Assembly (NCBI GenBank): GCA_021299735.1
Contig: JAJTEM010000008.1
Coordinates: 1 to 64,000, forward strand
Reading direction: 5' to 3'
Length of the DNA: 64,000 bases
From: Burkholderiales bacterium
Lineage (GTDB): Bacteria > Pseudomonadota > Gammaproteobacteria > Burkholderiales > Burkholderiaceae_B
Shown here piece by piece: positions 7,883 through 17,099 of the stretch; position 1 is the stretch's first letter, and each line of letters opens with the position of its first letter. The notes under the pieces are model-generated. The model saw only the letters and a program-made list of their open reading frames with translations. It searched no databases and was not told the origin of the DNA. The position numbers and the translations under genes are program-made.

Positions 7883-8556
7883 AAATTTTGTTGATCGAAG
7901 ACAACGAGCATTTGCGTGAAGAGATGCTTGATTTTTTGGCGCGTCCTGGCTGGACTGTGCATGGTATTGATTGTGGTGAGGAGCTCAATATTTATTTGGG
8001 CAAAGAAACACCCGACCTAGTACTGTTGGATGTGAACTTGCCTTATGAAGATGGCTACAGCATTACCTCCCGCCTGCGAACCACTCACCCTGACATCGGT
8101 ATTGTGTTGCTTACGGCCCGCGTGCGCCCGATTGACAGAGCCAATGGCTACAAAGCCGGTGCTGATGTGTATTTAACCAAGCCAACGAACACGGAAGAAT
8201 TGATTGCTGTGATCGAGAATATTGGGCGACGTTTGAAGCGGCGAGAGATTCGGTACTTTATTCTTGATCGGTTGGCGGGTAAGTTGCACACACCACAAGG
8301 CAAGGCATGTGCACTCACACACAGTGAATTACGCTTGATTGAATTGCTGGCTTTGTCCACTGGACGTGAGGTTGATGTGGATCAAATACTGAGTAACTTG
8401 AGTGGCAAAGAAGATAAAACTGCAACCAAGGAAAGTTTGGCTGCTTTAATTAGCCGCTTGCGCAGTAAATGCAAAACCGAGCTTGAGGTTGATAATTTGA
8501 TCGTCGCTACCCGGGGGTTGGGTTATCGCCTTACCGTGCCCCTGCAGTTGAAGTAA
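7867..8556 (+). CDS. OmpR-family response regulator
   Basis: 229 residues. Receiver domain: acidic pair ED at 11-12, phospho-acceptor Asp55 (LVLLDVNLP), Thr at about 83 (LLTAR) and Lys105 (YLTKP). The C-terminal winged-helix domain (about 135-228) contains the recognition region ISRLRSKCKTELEVDNLIVATRGLGYRL-type sequence, though more divergent than in most OmpR proteins. It overlaps the kinase gene and most likely receives phosphate from it. Direct repeats typical of such regulators are present before the kinase gene and before the adhesin gene. Confidence 0.92.
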   Translation: MFADLKILLIEDNEHLREEMLDFLARPGWTVHGIDCGEELNIYLGKETPDLVLLDVNLPYEDGYSITSRLRTTHPDIGIVLLTARVRPIDRANGYKAGADVYLTKPTNTEELIAVIENIGRRLKRREIRYFILDRLAGKLHTPQGKACALTHSELRLIELLALSTGREVDVDQILSNLSGKEDKTATKESLAALISRLRSKCKTELEVDNLIVATRGLGYRLTVPLQLK

Positions 8557-8593
8557 TGGTGGCGCTGGAGATTCAATTGAATTGTTAACAATA

Positions 8594-8617
8594 GTGACAT
8601 GTCACCTATTTAGGTGA
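8594..8617. other. Overlapping palindromes downstream of the response regulator
   Basis: A perfect 12-bp palindrome GTGACATGTCAC (8594-8605) overlaps a hairpin TCACCT-ATTT-AGGTGA (8602-8617). There is no T-run, so it is not an ordinary terminator. It may be a second regulator site for the adhesin promoter 100 bases downstream. Confidence 0.4.
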
Positions 8618-8711
8618 ATAAGGCCAGCATTGGGTTTCAAGGCATTTCCAGGTTAAATCTAACAGTATTTAACACCTTTCCTATAAGAAATCCCCTTACA
8701 GCCTGTAAGGC

Positions 8712-8753
8712 TGTAATCGACTGTAATGTTCGTGCAATCCGGTTTGGTATTTT
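8712..8753 (+). promoter_or_regulatory. Direct-repeat operator and promoter of the adhesin operon
   Basis: Half-sites TGTAAT at 8712-8717 and 8722-8727 have the same ten-base period and CTGTAATG right end as the site before the kinase gene. A TATTTT box (8748-8753) sits 20 bases after the second half-site, again as in that promoter. A third partial copy (CTGTAAG, 8703-8709) and an inverted one (CTTACAG, 8695-8701) lie just upstream and could extend the binding array. Confidence 0.6.
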
Positions 8754-8791
8754 TGCGGTACTAGCTGCATCTCATACTCAAGGCTACCGTC

Positions 8792-11700
8792 ATGAACAAT
8801 TCACTGAACCACATTTACCGCGTTGTATGGAATGCTTCACTTGGCCTTTGGCAGGTTGCTTCGGAAGTTGCGCGCAGCAGTGGTAAAACGCAAAGCGAGC
8901 AGCGCAAAACTCGCCGCCTTAAAGTAGGTGCAGTGGCAGGTGCGCTTGCCGGATTGGCAAGCCTCTCGATTACCAGTATGGCCTTTGCCCAATTGCCAAC
9001 AGGTGGGCAAGTGGTGGGTGGGCAGGCCAGCATCTCTCTGAGCAATTCGCAAAATGGCAATGTGCTCAATATCAACCAAACCACCGACCGTGCAGCGATT
9101 GATTGGCAAACCTTTAACGTGGGCCAGGGTAATGCGGTTAACTTCAACCAGCCCAGTGCAAGTTCTATTGCATTGAACCGAGTGTTGGGTAGTGATGTAT
9201 CTGTAATTCAAGGCGCAATTAATGCCAATGGCCAAGTGTTCTTGGTAAACCAAAACGGAATTCTATTTACCCCCACAGCCCAAGTGAATGTGGGCGGCAT
9301 TGTGGCCAGCACACAAAGCATTAGCACGGCTGATTTCATGGCGGGCAAATACACCTTCAGCGGCAACAGCACTGGCACTGTAGAAAACCAAGGCAATATC
9401 ACAACAAGCAACGGTGGCACAGTTGCACTGATTGCAGCGAAAATTATCAACACCGGCATTATTACAGTGCCACAGGGCACAGTGGGTTTGGCGGCGGGCA
9501 ACACGGTAACGCTAGACCTGGGTGGCCCAGTGAAAATTCAAGTGACTGAAGGTGCACTGAACACCGCGATTGAACAAGGCGGTGGCATTGTGGCTGACGG
9601 TGGGCAAATTTACCTGACTGCCAAAGCGGCTGGCAACCTTGCAGCCAGTGCAATTAACCACACGGGCATTACCCGTGCACGCACTTTGGCGGGCAACCAA
9701 AAAGGCGAAATCGTTTTGATCGCTGACATGGAAGTGGGCACCACAACCGTGGCGGGCACTTTGGACGCCAGTGCACCCAATGGTGGTGACGGTGGCTTTA
9801 TTGAAACCAGCGCAGCGAATGTAAAAATAAATGATGGTGTGAACATTACGACCCAAGCTGTACTGGGCAATGACGGCGAATGGTTGATTGACCCGCATGA
9901 CTTTACGATTGCAGCTGCTGGTGGTGATATTACCGGTGCGGCACTGAGCACAGCATTGCAAAACAGCAATGTGAAAATTCAAACTCTGGAATCATCTGTT
10001 ACTTGTACAAATGCCACATGTGGTACTGGCAAAGCAGATGGAAACGGCGACATCTTTGTGAACGACAGCGTCTTGTGGAGTGGTCTTAGAACTTTGACGT
10101 TGAGCGCACACCGAAACATACACATTCGGCAGACCATAACAGCGACCAATAACAATGGAAAGCTTGCGCTAGAGTATGGCCAAGGGTCGAACAACGGAAT
10201 GATCAATGGGGTTGAGGCCGACTTCCGTATGGACCGCAACGCTCAAGGTGTTGTCGGCAAGGTAAATTTGAAGGATGGAGAGAATTTCAGTACCAAGCTC
10301 GGTGGTGCGGGGGCTGTTATAACGTATAGAGTGATCACTAGTCTTGGTAACCGGACCAGTAACAACGGAATGGATCTTCAAGGAATCGGAGGAAGGCTAA
10401 GTGATAATTTTGCATTGGGTGCGGATATTGATGCCTCAACCACGAGTGGTTGGAATGGTGGGCAGGGTTTTAATCCAATAGGTTCTGCAGGCACTCCATT
10501 CACAGGACGTTTCACGGGCTTGGGCCACTCCATCAGTGGTTTGACTATCAACCGAACAGATTCAATAAGGGTGGGTTTATTTGGTCTGGTAAATAACAGC
10601 ATTATTCGTGATGTTCAGCTGACCGGTTTTTCAGTAAGTGGCAATATTTCTGCCGGGCTTCTGGCTGGCGCTGCGTTCAATTCTAAATTGCAGCAGGTCT
10701 CAAGTGCTGGTCAAGTTCAAGGCGGTAGCAGTGTGGGCGGGCTGGTTGGTCAAGCGTCGGCAACAAGCATTTCGCGCTCCTTCAGCTCTGCAAACGTAAC
10801 AGCTACTGCGCTCGGCTCAGGTGGCTTGGTTGGTTTTGTTGATCAAAACTCAACTTTAAAAGAAGTGTATGCCACAGGTGCAGTTGTGGGCGTTGATGCT
10901 GCTGGTGGTCTGGTTGGCCGTATGTTTGCCAGTGACTCAAATATATCTGTTACAGATGCTTTTGCTACAGGAGAGGTTCGAGGCAGTGCCTTGGTGGGCG
11001 GACTCATAGGTTCGGCATTCTCACAAGCTACTTTAACCAATTCTGCAATTGCGATTGATAAAACTTACGCAGCTGGAAAGGTAACGGGCCAAAGCGGCTT
11101 GATCGGCGGTTTGACCGGGGAACTCTCCGCAGCTGGACCTCAAACTGGGCTAGCCAAGTCGACAGTCACTCTCAGCAATTCGTTTTGGGACACTACAACC
11201 AGCACTTTGACATCAGGTTTTGACTTTATTTCACAGCCCAGTGGCGGTGTCGTGACCACCTCTAATGTACTGGGTAAAACTACGGAAGAGCTAAAAAATC
11301 CGTTTACCCTCATTAATGCAGGCTGGGACTTTGTAAATGTTTGGGGCAAGTCAACTACGGGTGCTAATAACGGTTACATGCAGCTTCGAAAGTTGTCTGT
11401 TAACAACTTTGATGATTATTTCAAAGTAACAGTTGCTGATTCGACGAAGGTTTACGGCGACACCAACGACAAAATTACTGGTGCAGTGTTGGGTGGTGCC
11501 GATGCAGCCAAAGTGAATGTTGCTTTTGGTAGCGCAATCGGTGAATTGACAGATGCGGGTGACTATTCTTACGCGAGCCCCAATGTGCTGACTGTAACCA
11601 ACAAAATTGCAGGTCGCACTACCTTTGTTGACGCAATAACAGGTAAGTTGACGATAGCGAAGAAGAATTTGACCGTTGAACTGCAAGCTGCTGAGGGCAG

Positions 11701-14700
11701 CCCATTAAGCAAGGAATACAACGGCAACGACTCCATCGCTCTCAATTCCGCCAACTTTAAGTTGAGTGGATTTGTTGGCCAGCAGGGTGTGGGTGCCAGC
11801 GTTAATCAAACAGTAGGCACGTTCAATAGCAAGAACGTATTGGAAGCCAATACCATCACTGCCAACTTGCTAGCGAATAATTTGGTCGTTGCGCAAGGAG
11901 TCAAGGCCAGCAACTATGCGTTGCCCGCCAGCGTCAGTTCAGCCGCTGGTTTAGCAAGTATCGCTGCCAAGAGCATCAACGTTACGGGTATTGCTGCAAA
12001 CGGAAAAACATACGATGGCAAGAAAGACGCGACGCTGAGCAACCAGGGCGCGGTGGTTACGGGCGTTGGTAGTGAAACGCTGACAGTATCTACTACAGGT
12101 GAGTTTGATGACCCCAATGCCGGTGCACGCACAGTGAATACCACCAGCACCCTGGGCAACGGCACGGGTGGTTTGGCAAGCAACTACAGCCTGGCTAATG
12201 CGACCAATGCGGTGAGTGCAACGATTGCGCAGAAGGCTTTGACAGTGGCTGGTATTGCTGCAAACGGTAAAACTTACGATGGCAACACTACAGCTACGTT
12301 TAGCAACCAAGGCACAGTGACCACTGGTGTTGGCAGCGAAACATTGACTGTGTCGACAACAGGCGAATTTAACGACCCGAATGCGGGTACACGCACAGTA
12401 AATACCACCAGTACCCTGGGCAACGGCACGGGTGGTTTGGCGAGCAACTACAGCCTGACTAATGCGACCAATGCAGTGAGTGCCACAATTGAACAGAAGA
12501 CCTTGACGGTGACTGGTATTGCTGCAAACGGAAAAACATACGATGGCAAGAAAGATGCGACGCTGAGCAACCAGGGCGCAGTGGTTACGGGTGTTGGTAG
12601 TGAAACACTGACAGTATCTACTACGGGTGAGTTTGATGACCCCAATGCCGGTGCACGCACAGTGAATACCACCAGCACCCTGGGTAATGGAACGGGCGGC
12701 TTGGCCAGCAACTATGTGCTGAGCAATAGCATGAATCAAGTGACAGCTACCATTGACAAGAAGGCCTTGAGTGTTACCGCCGCGACGATTGCGGACAAGG
12801 TGTACGATGGTCAGCTTGAAACCGGTACGGTAACTGCTGGTACATTGTCTGGCTTTGTAGAGGGTGAGTCGGGTCTTGGCTTCTCATCGGTTACGGGAAT
12901 TTTTGCAGACAAAGATGTAGCGCGTGATTCGACTGGTGCAATCACAGCTAAAACAGCCACCATCGCTTATGTGCTGTCCGATGCAGAAAACAACACCGCA
13001 CTTGCATCGAACTACAGCTTGGCCGATACCACAGGTACCGGAAAAATAACTCCGAAATCAGTCACGCTGGTTCAAGGCGATTTGATGGCGTCTGACAAAG
13101 CCTACGATGGCAGCAAGCAAGCCTTTTTCACAGGTAAGGCGGGCGACATTGATGGTTTGGTTAAAGGCGAAATTCTTGGTCAGACAACTGCCTCAGGTGA
13201 GTTTGCGAGCAAGGATGTAGCACGCGATGAAATGGGCAAGGTAATTGCTCAAAACGTGTCGATTGCATACACACTGGTCGATGGAGAAAATCCGGCACAC
13301 AAAGCGAGCAACTACAGCATTGCGGGCGATACAAAAACAGCGACGATCAACCCGAAAGAACTTGTAGTGAAAGGAACCGAGGCAGCCAACAAGACTTATG
13401 ATGGCACCCGCGACGCAACGCTGACCTTGGGAACACTGGAAGGACTGGTGAAAGGTGAGCAATTGGATGTATCGGCAACGGGACAATTTGCCAGCAAAAA
13501 CGTTGCTTTTGATTCTGACGGTGAGCTCACCAAGCAAGAGGTGGCAATCACTTACACATTGAAGGATGCCGAGAACGGCAAGGCGGGTAACTACAGCCTG
13601 GCCAACGACACCACGGTTGCGTTGATTGATCAAAAAGAACTTGCAGTGACCGGCATTGTTGCCAACGGTAAAACATATGATGGAAAGAAAGACGCAACAC
13701 TGAAGAATCAGGGTGTAGTGTCAACTGGCATTGATGGCGAAGCGCTGACAGTATCTACCACGGGTGTGTTTGATGACAAGAATGCAGGGGATCGCATTGT
13801 GATCACTACCAGCACCTTGGGCAATGGCACAGGTGGTTTGGCCAGCAACTACAAGTTGAGCAATGCCCAGGCCGAGGTTGATGCAACTATCGCGAAGAAA
13901 ATACTGACGATAGAAGGCACCACGGTTGCGGATAAAACCTATGATGGCGACGCTGAAGCGGCAGTGAGCGTAGGTAGTTTGAAGGGCCTTGTCGAAGGCG
14001 AGCAACTGGGCATTACATCTGCTCTGGCCAACTTTGAAGATCAAAATGTGGCTCGGGATGCTCAAGGCAATGTGATTGCCAAAAATGTAAATGTGTCCTA
14101 CACCTTGAAAGACGGGGTTTCAAGCAGTCCAATTGGTGCTCCCATGGCCCCTTCGTTCGGTGGTTTTATTATTGCAGCCGCTTTACCGGGAGGCATCCCT
14201 GGTGGCTCTATCGTTATTTTGAATCCACCCCTTACCACACCGACAGGTTTGGCGAGCAACTACACCTTGGCTGATGAGGTGAAGACTGCCACGATTAATC
14301 CGAAGGTACTTACTGTGACAGGCACGACGGTGGCCAACAAGAGCTATGACGGTACTCGCAATGCGAATGTTACAGTCGGTGTGCTTGATGGACTGCTTGA
14401 AGGTGAAGCCTTGGGTGCCACCACCGCAAAAGGTGAATTTAAAACCAAGAATGTGGTGATCGGAGAGCTTGGCAATGCGATTAAGCAAGATGTGACGATT
14501 GCGTATACGCTAACCGATGGGGTTGATGGCAAAGCAACTAACTACAGTGTGGCCGAAGAGAACGCTGCGGCGATCATTGATCGTAAAGCGATTGCGGTGA
14601 GCAGTATTGTTGCGAACAGTAAAACTTACGATGGCAATGCAACAGCGACGTTCAGTAATCAGGGCGCAGTAGCCACGGGTGTAGAGGGCGAATCTCTGAC

Positions 14701-15457
14701 AGTATCGACAACTGGTGTGTTTAATAACCAGAATGCCGGTGTACGTACAGTGAACGCCAGCAGCACTTTGGGCGACGGCACAGGCGGCTTGGCCAGCAAT
14801 TACAGCCTGACTAATGCAAGCAACGCAGTGAGTGCAAACATAGATCGCAGAGCTGTAAACGTTGTTGCGCAAGCAGCACAAAAAACTGCTGGGCAAGATG
14901 ACCCCGCCTTGGCATTTACCACCGAAGCAGCAAATGCCAATCGAGGACTTGTTGCAGGCGAAAGTTTGGCTGGCGAATTAAGCCGCCAAGCTGGTGAAGC
15001 GGCAGGTGCCTATGCGATTGAGCAAGGTACGGTAACCGACGAGAACAACGGCAACTACACTATTGCGTTCACCTCGGCCAACTTGACAGTGGTAGCTGCA
15101 CCAGTGGTAACACCAGTGCCGGAGCCAACACCGACACCAGTACCAACACCGACACCGGAGCCAATACCTACTCCCACAACTCCAGCGGTTGGCGTGGATA
15201 TTTCTTCACCTTTACAGTCAACGATTACGGTGGCAAATCAAGTACCACAGACTAACGTGCTGCCCCTTTCAGGCGACCGCCCGGCATCAGATCAAGCTGA
15301 CCTACTTGTAGCGCAATCAGGTGATGGGCCAGAATTATTCGGACTGGTTGGAGCACCTTTGCAGATTGCTCCCGCGCAAGTTCGAGTGTTGAACGGTGGT
15401 ATCAATACAGACGCTGGCAACGAAGATGAAAACAACCCAAACAATACAAACAACTAA
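8792..15457 (+). CDS. Two-partner secretion exoprotein (TpsA), filamentous-hemagglutinin-type adhesin with YDG repeats
   Basis: 2221 residues. It starts with an extended signal peptide region (ESPR; NHIYRVVWNASLGLWQVASE) ending near SMAFAQ (about 67). A TPS/haemagglutination domain (about 70-190, with NINQTTDRAAIDWQTFNVG and the NQNGILF motif) targets it to its TpsB pore. A beta-helix region follows, with GLUG-like repeats (VGGLVGQ, about 640-770). From about 880 to 2030 there are roughly ten YDG/MBG domains marked by KTYDG, KVYDG or KAYDG, three of them nearly identical at DNA level. A Pro-Thr tract (about 2105-2130) and a short hydrophilic tail end the protein. The stop codon lies one base before the tpsB start. 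Likely a large surface-exposed or released adhesin. Confidence 0.95.
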   Translation: MNNSLNHIYRVVWNASLGLWQVASEVARSSGKTQSEQRKTRRLKVGAVAGALAGLASLSITSMAFAQLPTGGQVVGGQASISLSNSQNGNVLNINQTTDRAAIDWQTFNVGQGNAVNFNQPSASSIALNRVLGSDVSVIQGAINANGQVFLVNQNGILFTPTAQVNVGGIVASTQSISTADFMAGKYTFSGNSTGTVENQGNITTSNGGTVALIAAKIINTGIITVPQGTVGLAAGNTVTLDLGGPVKIQVTEGALNTAIEQGGGIVADGGQIYLTAKAAGNLAASAINHTGITRARTLAGNQKGEIVLIADMEVGTTTVAGTLDASAPNGGDGGFIETSAANVKINDGVNITTQAVLGNDGEWLIDPHDFTIAAAGGDITGAALSTALQNSNVKIQTLESSVTCTNATCGTGKADGNGDIFVNDSVLWSGLRTLTLSAHRNIHIRQTITATNNNGKLALEYGQGSNNGMINGVEADFRMDRNAQGVVGKVNLKDGENFSTKLGGAGAVITYRVITSLGNRTSNNGMDLQGIGGRLSDNFALGADIDASTTSGWNGGQGFNPIGSAGTPFTGRFTGLGHSISGLTINRTDSIRVGLFGLVNNSIIRDVQLTGFSVSGNISAGLLAGAAFNSKLQQVSSAGQVQGGSSVGGLVGQASATSISRSFSSANVTATALGSGGLVGFVDQNSTLKEVYATGAVVGVDAAGGLVGRMFASDSNISVTDAFATGEVRGSALVGGLIGSAFSQATLTNSAIAIDKTYAAGKVTGQSGLIGGLTGELSAAGPQTGLAKSTVTLSNSFWDTTTSTLTSGFDFISQPSGGVVTTSNVLGKTTEELKNPFTLINAGWDFVNVWGKSTTGANNGYMQLRKLSVNNFDDYFKVTVADSTKVYGDTNDKITGAVLGGADAAKVNVAFGSAIGELTDAGDYSYASPNVLTVTNKIAGRTTFVDAITGKLTIAKKNLTVELQAAEGSPLSKEYNGNDSIALNSANFKLSGFVGQQGVGASVNQTVGTFNSKNVLEANTITANLLANNLVVAQGVKASNYALPASVSSAAGLASIAAKSINVTGIAANGKTYDGKKDATLSNQGAVVTGVGSETLTVSTTGEFDDPNAGARTVNTTSTLGNGTGGLASNYSLANATNAVSATIAQKALTVAGIAANGKTYDGNTTATFSNQGTVTTGVGSETLTVSTTGEFNDPNAGTRTVNTTSTLGNGTGGLASNYSLTNATNAVSATIEQKTLTVTGIAANGKTYDGKKDATLSNQGAVVTGVGSETLTVSTTGEFDDPNAGARTVNTTSTLGNGTGGLASNYVLSNSMNQVTATIDKKALSVTAATIADKVYDGQLETGTVTAGTLSGFVEGESGLGFSSVTGIFADKDVARDSTGAITAKTATIAYVLSDAENNTALASNYSLADTTGTGKITPKSVTLVQGDLMASDKAYDGSKQAFFTGKAGDIDGLVKGEILGQTTASGEFASKDVARDEMGKVIAQNVSIAYTLVDGENPAHKASNYSIAGDTKTATINPKELVVKGTEAANKTYDGTRDATLTLGTLEGLVKGEQLDVSATGQFASKNVAFDSDGELTKQEVAITYTLKDAENGKAGNYSLANDTTVALIDQKELAVTGIVANGKTYDGKKDATLKNQGVVSTGIDGEALTVSTTGVFDDKNAGDRIVITTSTLGNGTGGLASNYKLSNAQAEVDATIAKKILTIEGTTVADKTYDGDAEAAVSVGSLKGLVEGEQLGITSALANFEDQNVARDAQGNVIAKNVNVSYTLKDGVSSSPIGAPMAPSFGGFIIAAALPGGIPGGSIVILNPPLTTPTGLASNYTLADEVKTATINPKVLTVTGTTVANKSYDGTRNANVTVGVLDGLLEGEALGATTAKGEFKTKNVVIGELGNAIKQDVTIAYTLTDGVDGKATNYSVAEENAAAIIDRKAIAVSSIVANSKTYDGNATATFSNQGAVATGVEGESLTVSTTGVFNNQNAGVRTVNASSTLGDGTGGLASNYSLTNASNAVSANIDRRAVNVVAQAAQKTAGQDDPALAFTTEAANANRGLVAGESLAGELSRQAGEAAGAYAIEQGTVTDENNGNYTIAFTSANLTVVAAPVVTPVPEPTPTPVPTPTPEPIPTPTTPAVGVDISSPLQSTITVANQVPQTNVLPLSGDRPASDQADLLVAQSGDGPELFGLVGAPLQIAPAQVRVLNGGINTDAGNEDENNPNNTNN
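11987..12778 (+). repeat. Three tandem 264-bp repeats inside the adhesin gene
   Basis: Copies begin at 11987, 12251 and 12515 with GGTATTGCTGCAAACGG, an exact period of 264 bases or 88 codons. The first and third copies are almost identical over about 190 bases, more alike than either is to the middle copy. Each encodes one YDG domain. Further, more diverged units follow up to about 14880. Confidence 0.88.
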
Positions 15458-15458
15458 T

Positions 15459-17096
15459 ATGAGCAAGAACAACAAAATCCTAACCCTGGCCCTGATCGCA
15501 GCGGGAGTTGTATCGCCAGTGTATGCACAAACGGTGGCGCCCGATTCAGGGCGGTTGAACCGCGAGCTTCAAGAGCGCCCAACCGAGGCGCCCCGTGCTC
15601 CATCGGTGAATATCGAATTGCCCCAAGCTACACCGGAAACGGTTCAGCCCGGCGGCTTGAAGGTGACTTTGAACGAGGTGAAATTCACTGGTAACACCGT
15701 GTTTGATCAAGCCCGTTTAGCCAGCGAACTGAAACCCATGCTGGGTAAAGCTTATGATCTGGCCGGCTTTTACGACCTTGCCCAGAAAGTAAGCGAGTTT
15801 TACCGCAGCCAAGGATACGCCTTTGCCAAAGTGTTTGTACCCAAAGACGGATACCGAGATGGCGTACTCACCTTACAAGTGGTCGAAGGCAGTTATGGTG
15901 AGCGCCGCGTTCTTGCAGACAACGCAGAACATGCAGCCGCCGCTCAACGTTTTTTGAACAAACTTGAGCCAGGCTCTCCCATTGAAGCATCGGAGCTTGA
16001 GCGCGCCATGTTGCTGCTTGAGGACCAACCCGGCTACGACATATCGCCAGTGATCAAACCCGGTGCAGCGCTGGGCACAGGTGACCTGGATGTGCAACTT
16101 AACCGAACGCCACTGCTGAGTGGGAATGTGAGTGTAAGCAACCATGGCAACCGCTACACAGGTTACCTGCAAGCCCGGGCCACGGTATTCCTGAACAGCC
16201 TGTTTCAGTTTGGTGACCAGTTCAGCGTAAGTGCTTTGCAAAGCGACAAAGATTTAACCTACGGTGCCGTGCAATACAGCATGCCACTGGGTGGTAATGG
16301 ACTACGCGGCAACATCAGTTACAGCGTTACGGATTATGAACTTGGCCGCGAGTTCTCTAACCTGCAAGCCAGTGGTGATGCTGAAATATTGTCCGCAGGC
16401 GTAAGCTACCCTTGGCTGCGCACACGAAGCAGCAATGTCAGTTCCTCGCTCGTATTCCAGAAGAAAGAATTCTTCGATCAGCAACTGGCGGTGAACAGCA
16501 ACGTATCCCGCTCAAGCGACAGCGTGTCGGTGATTACCAATTTTGATCATCTGGACAGTTTCGGAATTACTTATGGCCAGTTGGACTGGACTCAAGGCGA
16601 TTTCAATGGCCCTGTGCCCGACCCCGCTCGCACCAACGGCAACTTCACGCGAGTGAATTACGACATAGTTCGCCAGCAAACATTAAACCGCCGCTTCAGT
16701 TTGTACGCACGCTTGAACGGTCAACTGGCCAACGATAATCTGGATAGCTCCGAGAGCTACTCCCTGGGTGGCCCCTTTGCCGTGCGTGCTTACCCCACGG
16801 GCGAGGCTACAGGTGATGAGGGCATGCTGGGGCAAATCGAATTGCGCTACCGCTTCAATGAACAAATTACACCGTTCGTGTTTTACGACATAGGTCAGGT
16901 GAAATTTGAGAACAGCCCCACTGCTGCAGGTAACAACGACCGCACATTAAGCGGTGCGGGTGTGGGTGTGCGTTACCAGGAAGGGCCTTTGGCCTTGGAA
17001 CTCTCGGTTGCCAGCCGTGGAACGGGTGGTGCAGCGCAGTCTGACCCACGCGGCGGTGGTGTAACAAGCTGGTTGACTATGCGCTACGCGTTTTAA
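15459..17096 (+). CDS. TpsB outer-membrane transporter (ShlB/FhaC/HecB family)
   Basis: 545 residues from the ATG at 15459, one base after the adhesin stop. That start gives a proper signal peptide (MSKNNKILTLALIAAG...VYAQ), whereas the longer frame would overlap tpsA. A proline-rich linker (about 25-55) precedes a POTRA_2 domain (about 57-133, GLKVTLNEVKFTGNTVF), a second POTRA-like part (to about 205) and a 16-strand barrel. The conserved barrel motif VRGY appears as AVRAYPTGEATGDEG (about 440), and the protein ends in an aromatic residue (TMRYAF), as outer-membrane barrels do. It secretes the adjacent TpsA protein. Confidence 0.95.
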   Translation: MSKNNKILTLALIAAGVVSPVYAQTVAPDSGRLNRELQERPTEAPRAPSVNIELPQATPETVQPGGLKVTLNEVKFTGNTVFDQARLASELKPMLGKAYDLAGFYDLAQKVSEFYRSQGYAFAKVFVPKDGYRDGVLTLQVVEGSYGERRVLADNAEHAAAAQRFLNKLEPGSPIEASELERAMLLLEDQPGYDISPVIKPGAALGTGDLDVQLNRTPLLSGNVSVSNHGNRYTGYLQARATVFLNSLFQFGDQFSVSALQSDKDLTYGAVQYSMPLGGNGLRGNISYSVTDYELGREFSNLQASGDAEILSAGVSYPWLRTRSSNVSSSLVFQKKEFFDQQLAVNSNVSRSSDSVSVITNFDHLDSFGITYGQLDWTQGDFNGPVPDPARTNGNFTRVNYDIVRQQTLNRRFSLYARLNGQLANDNLDSSESYSLGGPFAVRAYPTGEATGDEGMLGQIELRYRFNEQITPFVFYDIGQVKFENSPTAAGNNDRTLSGAGVGVRYQEGPLALELSVASRGTGGAAQSDPRGGGVTSWLTMRYAF

Positions 17097-17099
17097 TAA

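Noticed and set aside
11951..12739. 262-codon ORF on the minus strand within the adhesin gene
   Set aside because: Antisense shadow of the repeat region; its own apparent repeats mirror the YDG units.
11987..12778. Regular repeats suggesting a CRISPR-like or satellite array
   Set aside because: The period is 88 codons, continuous in frame, and encodes YDG domains.
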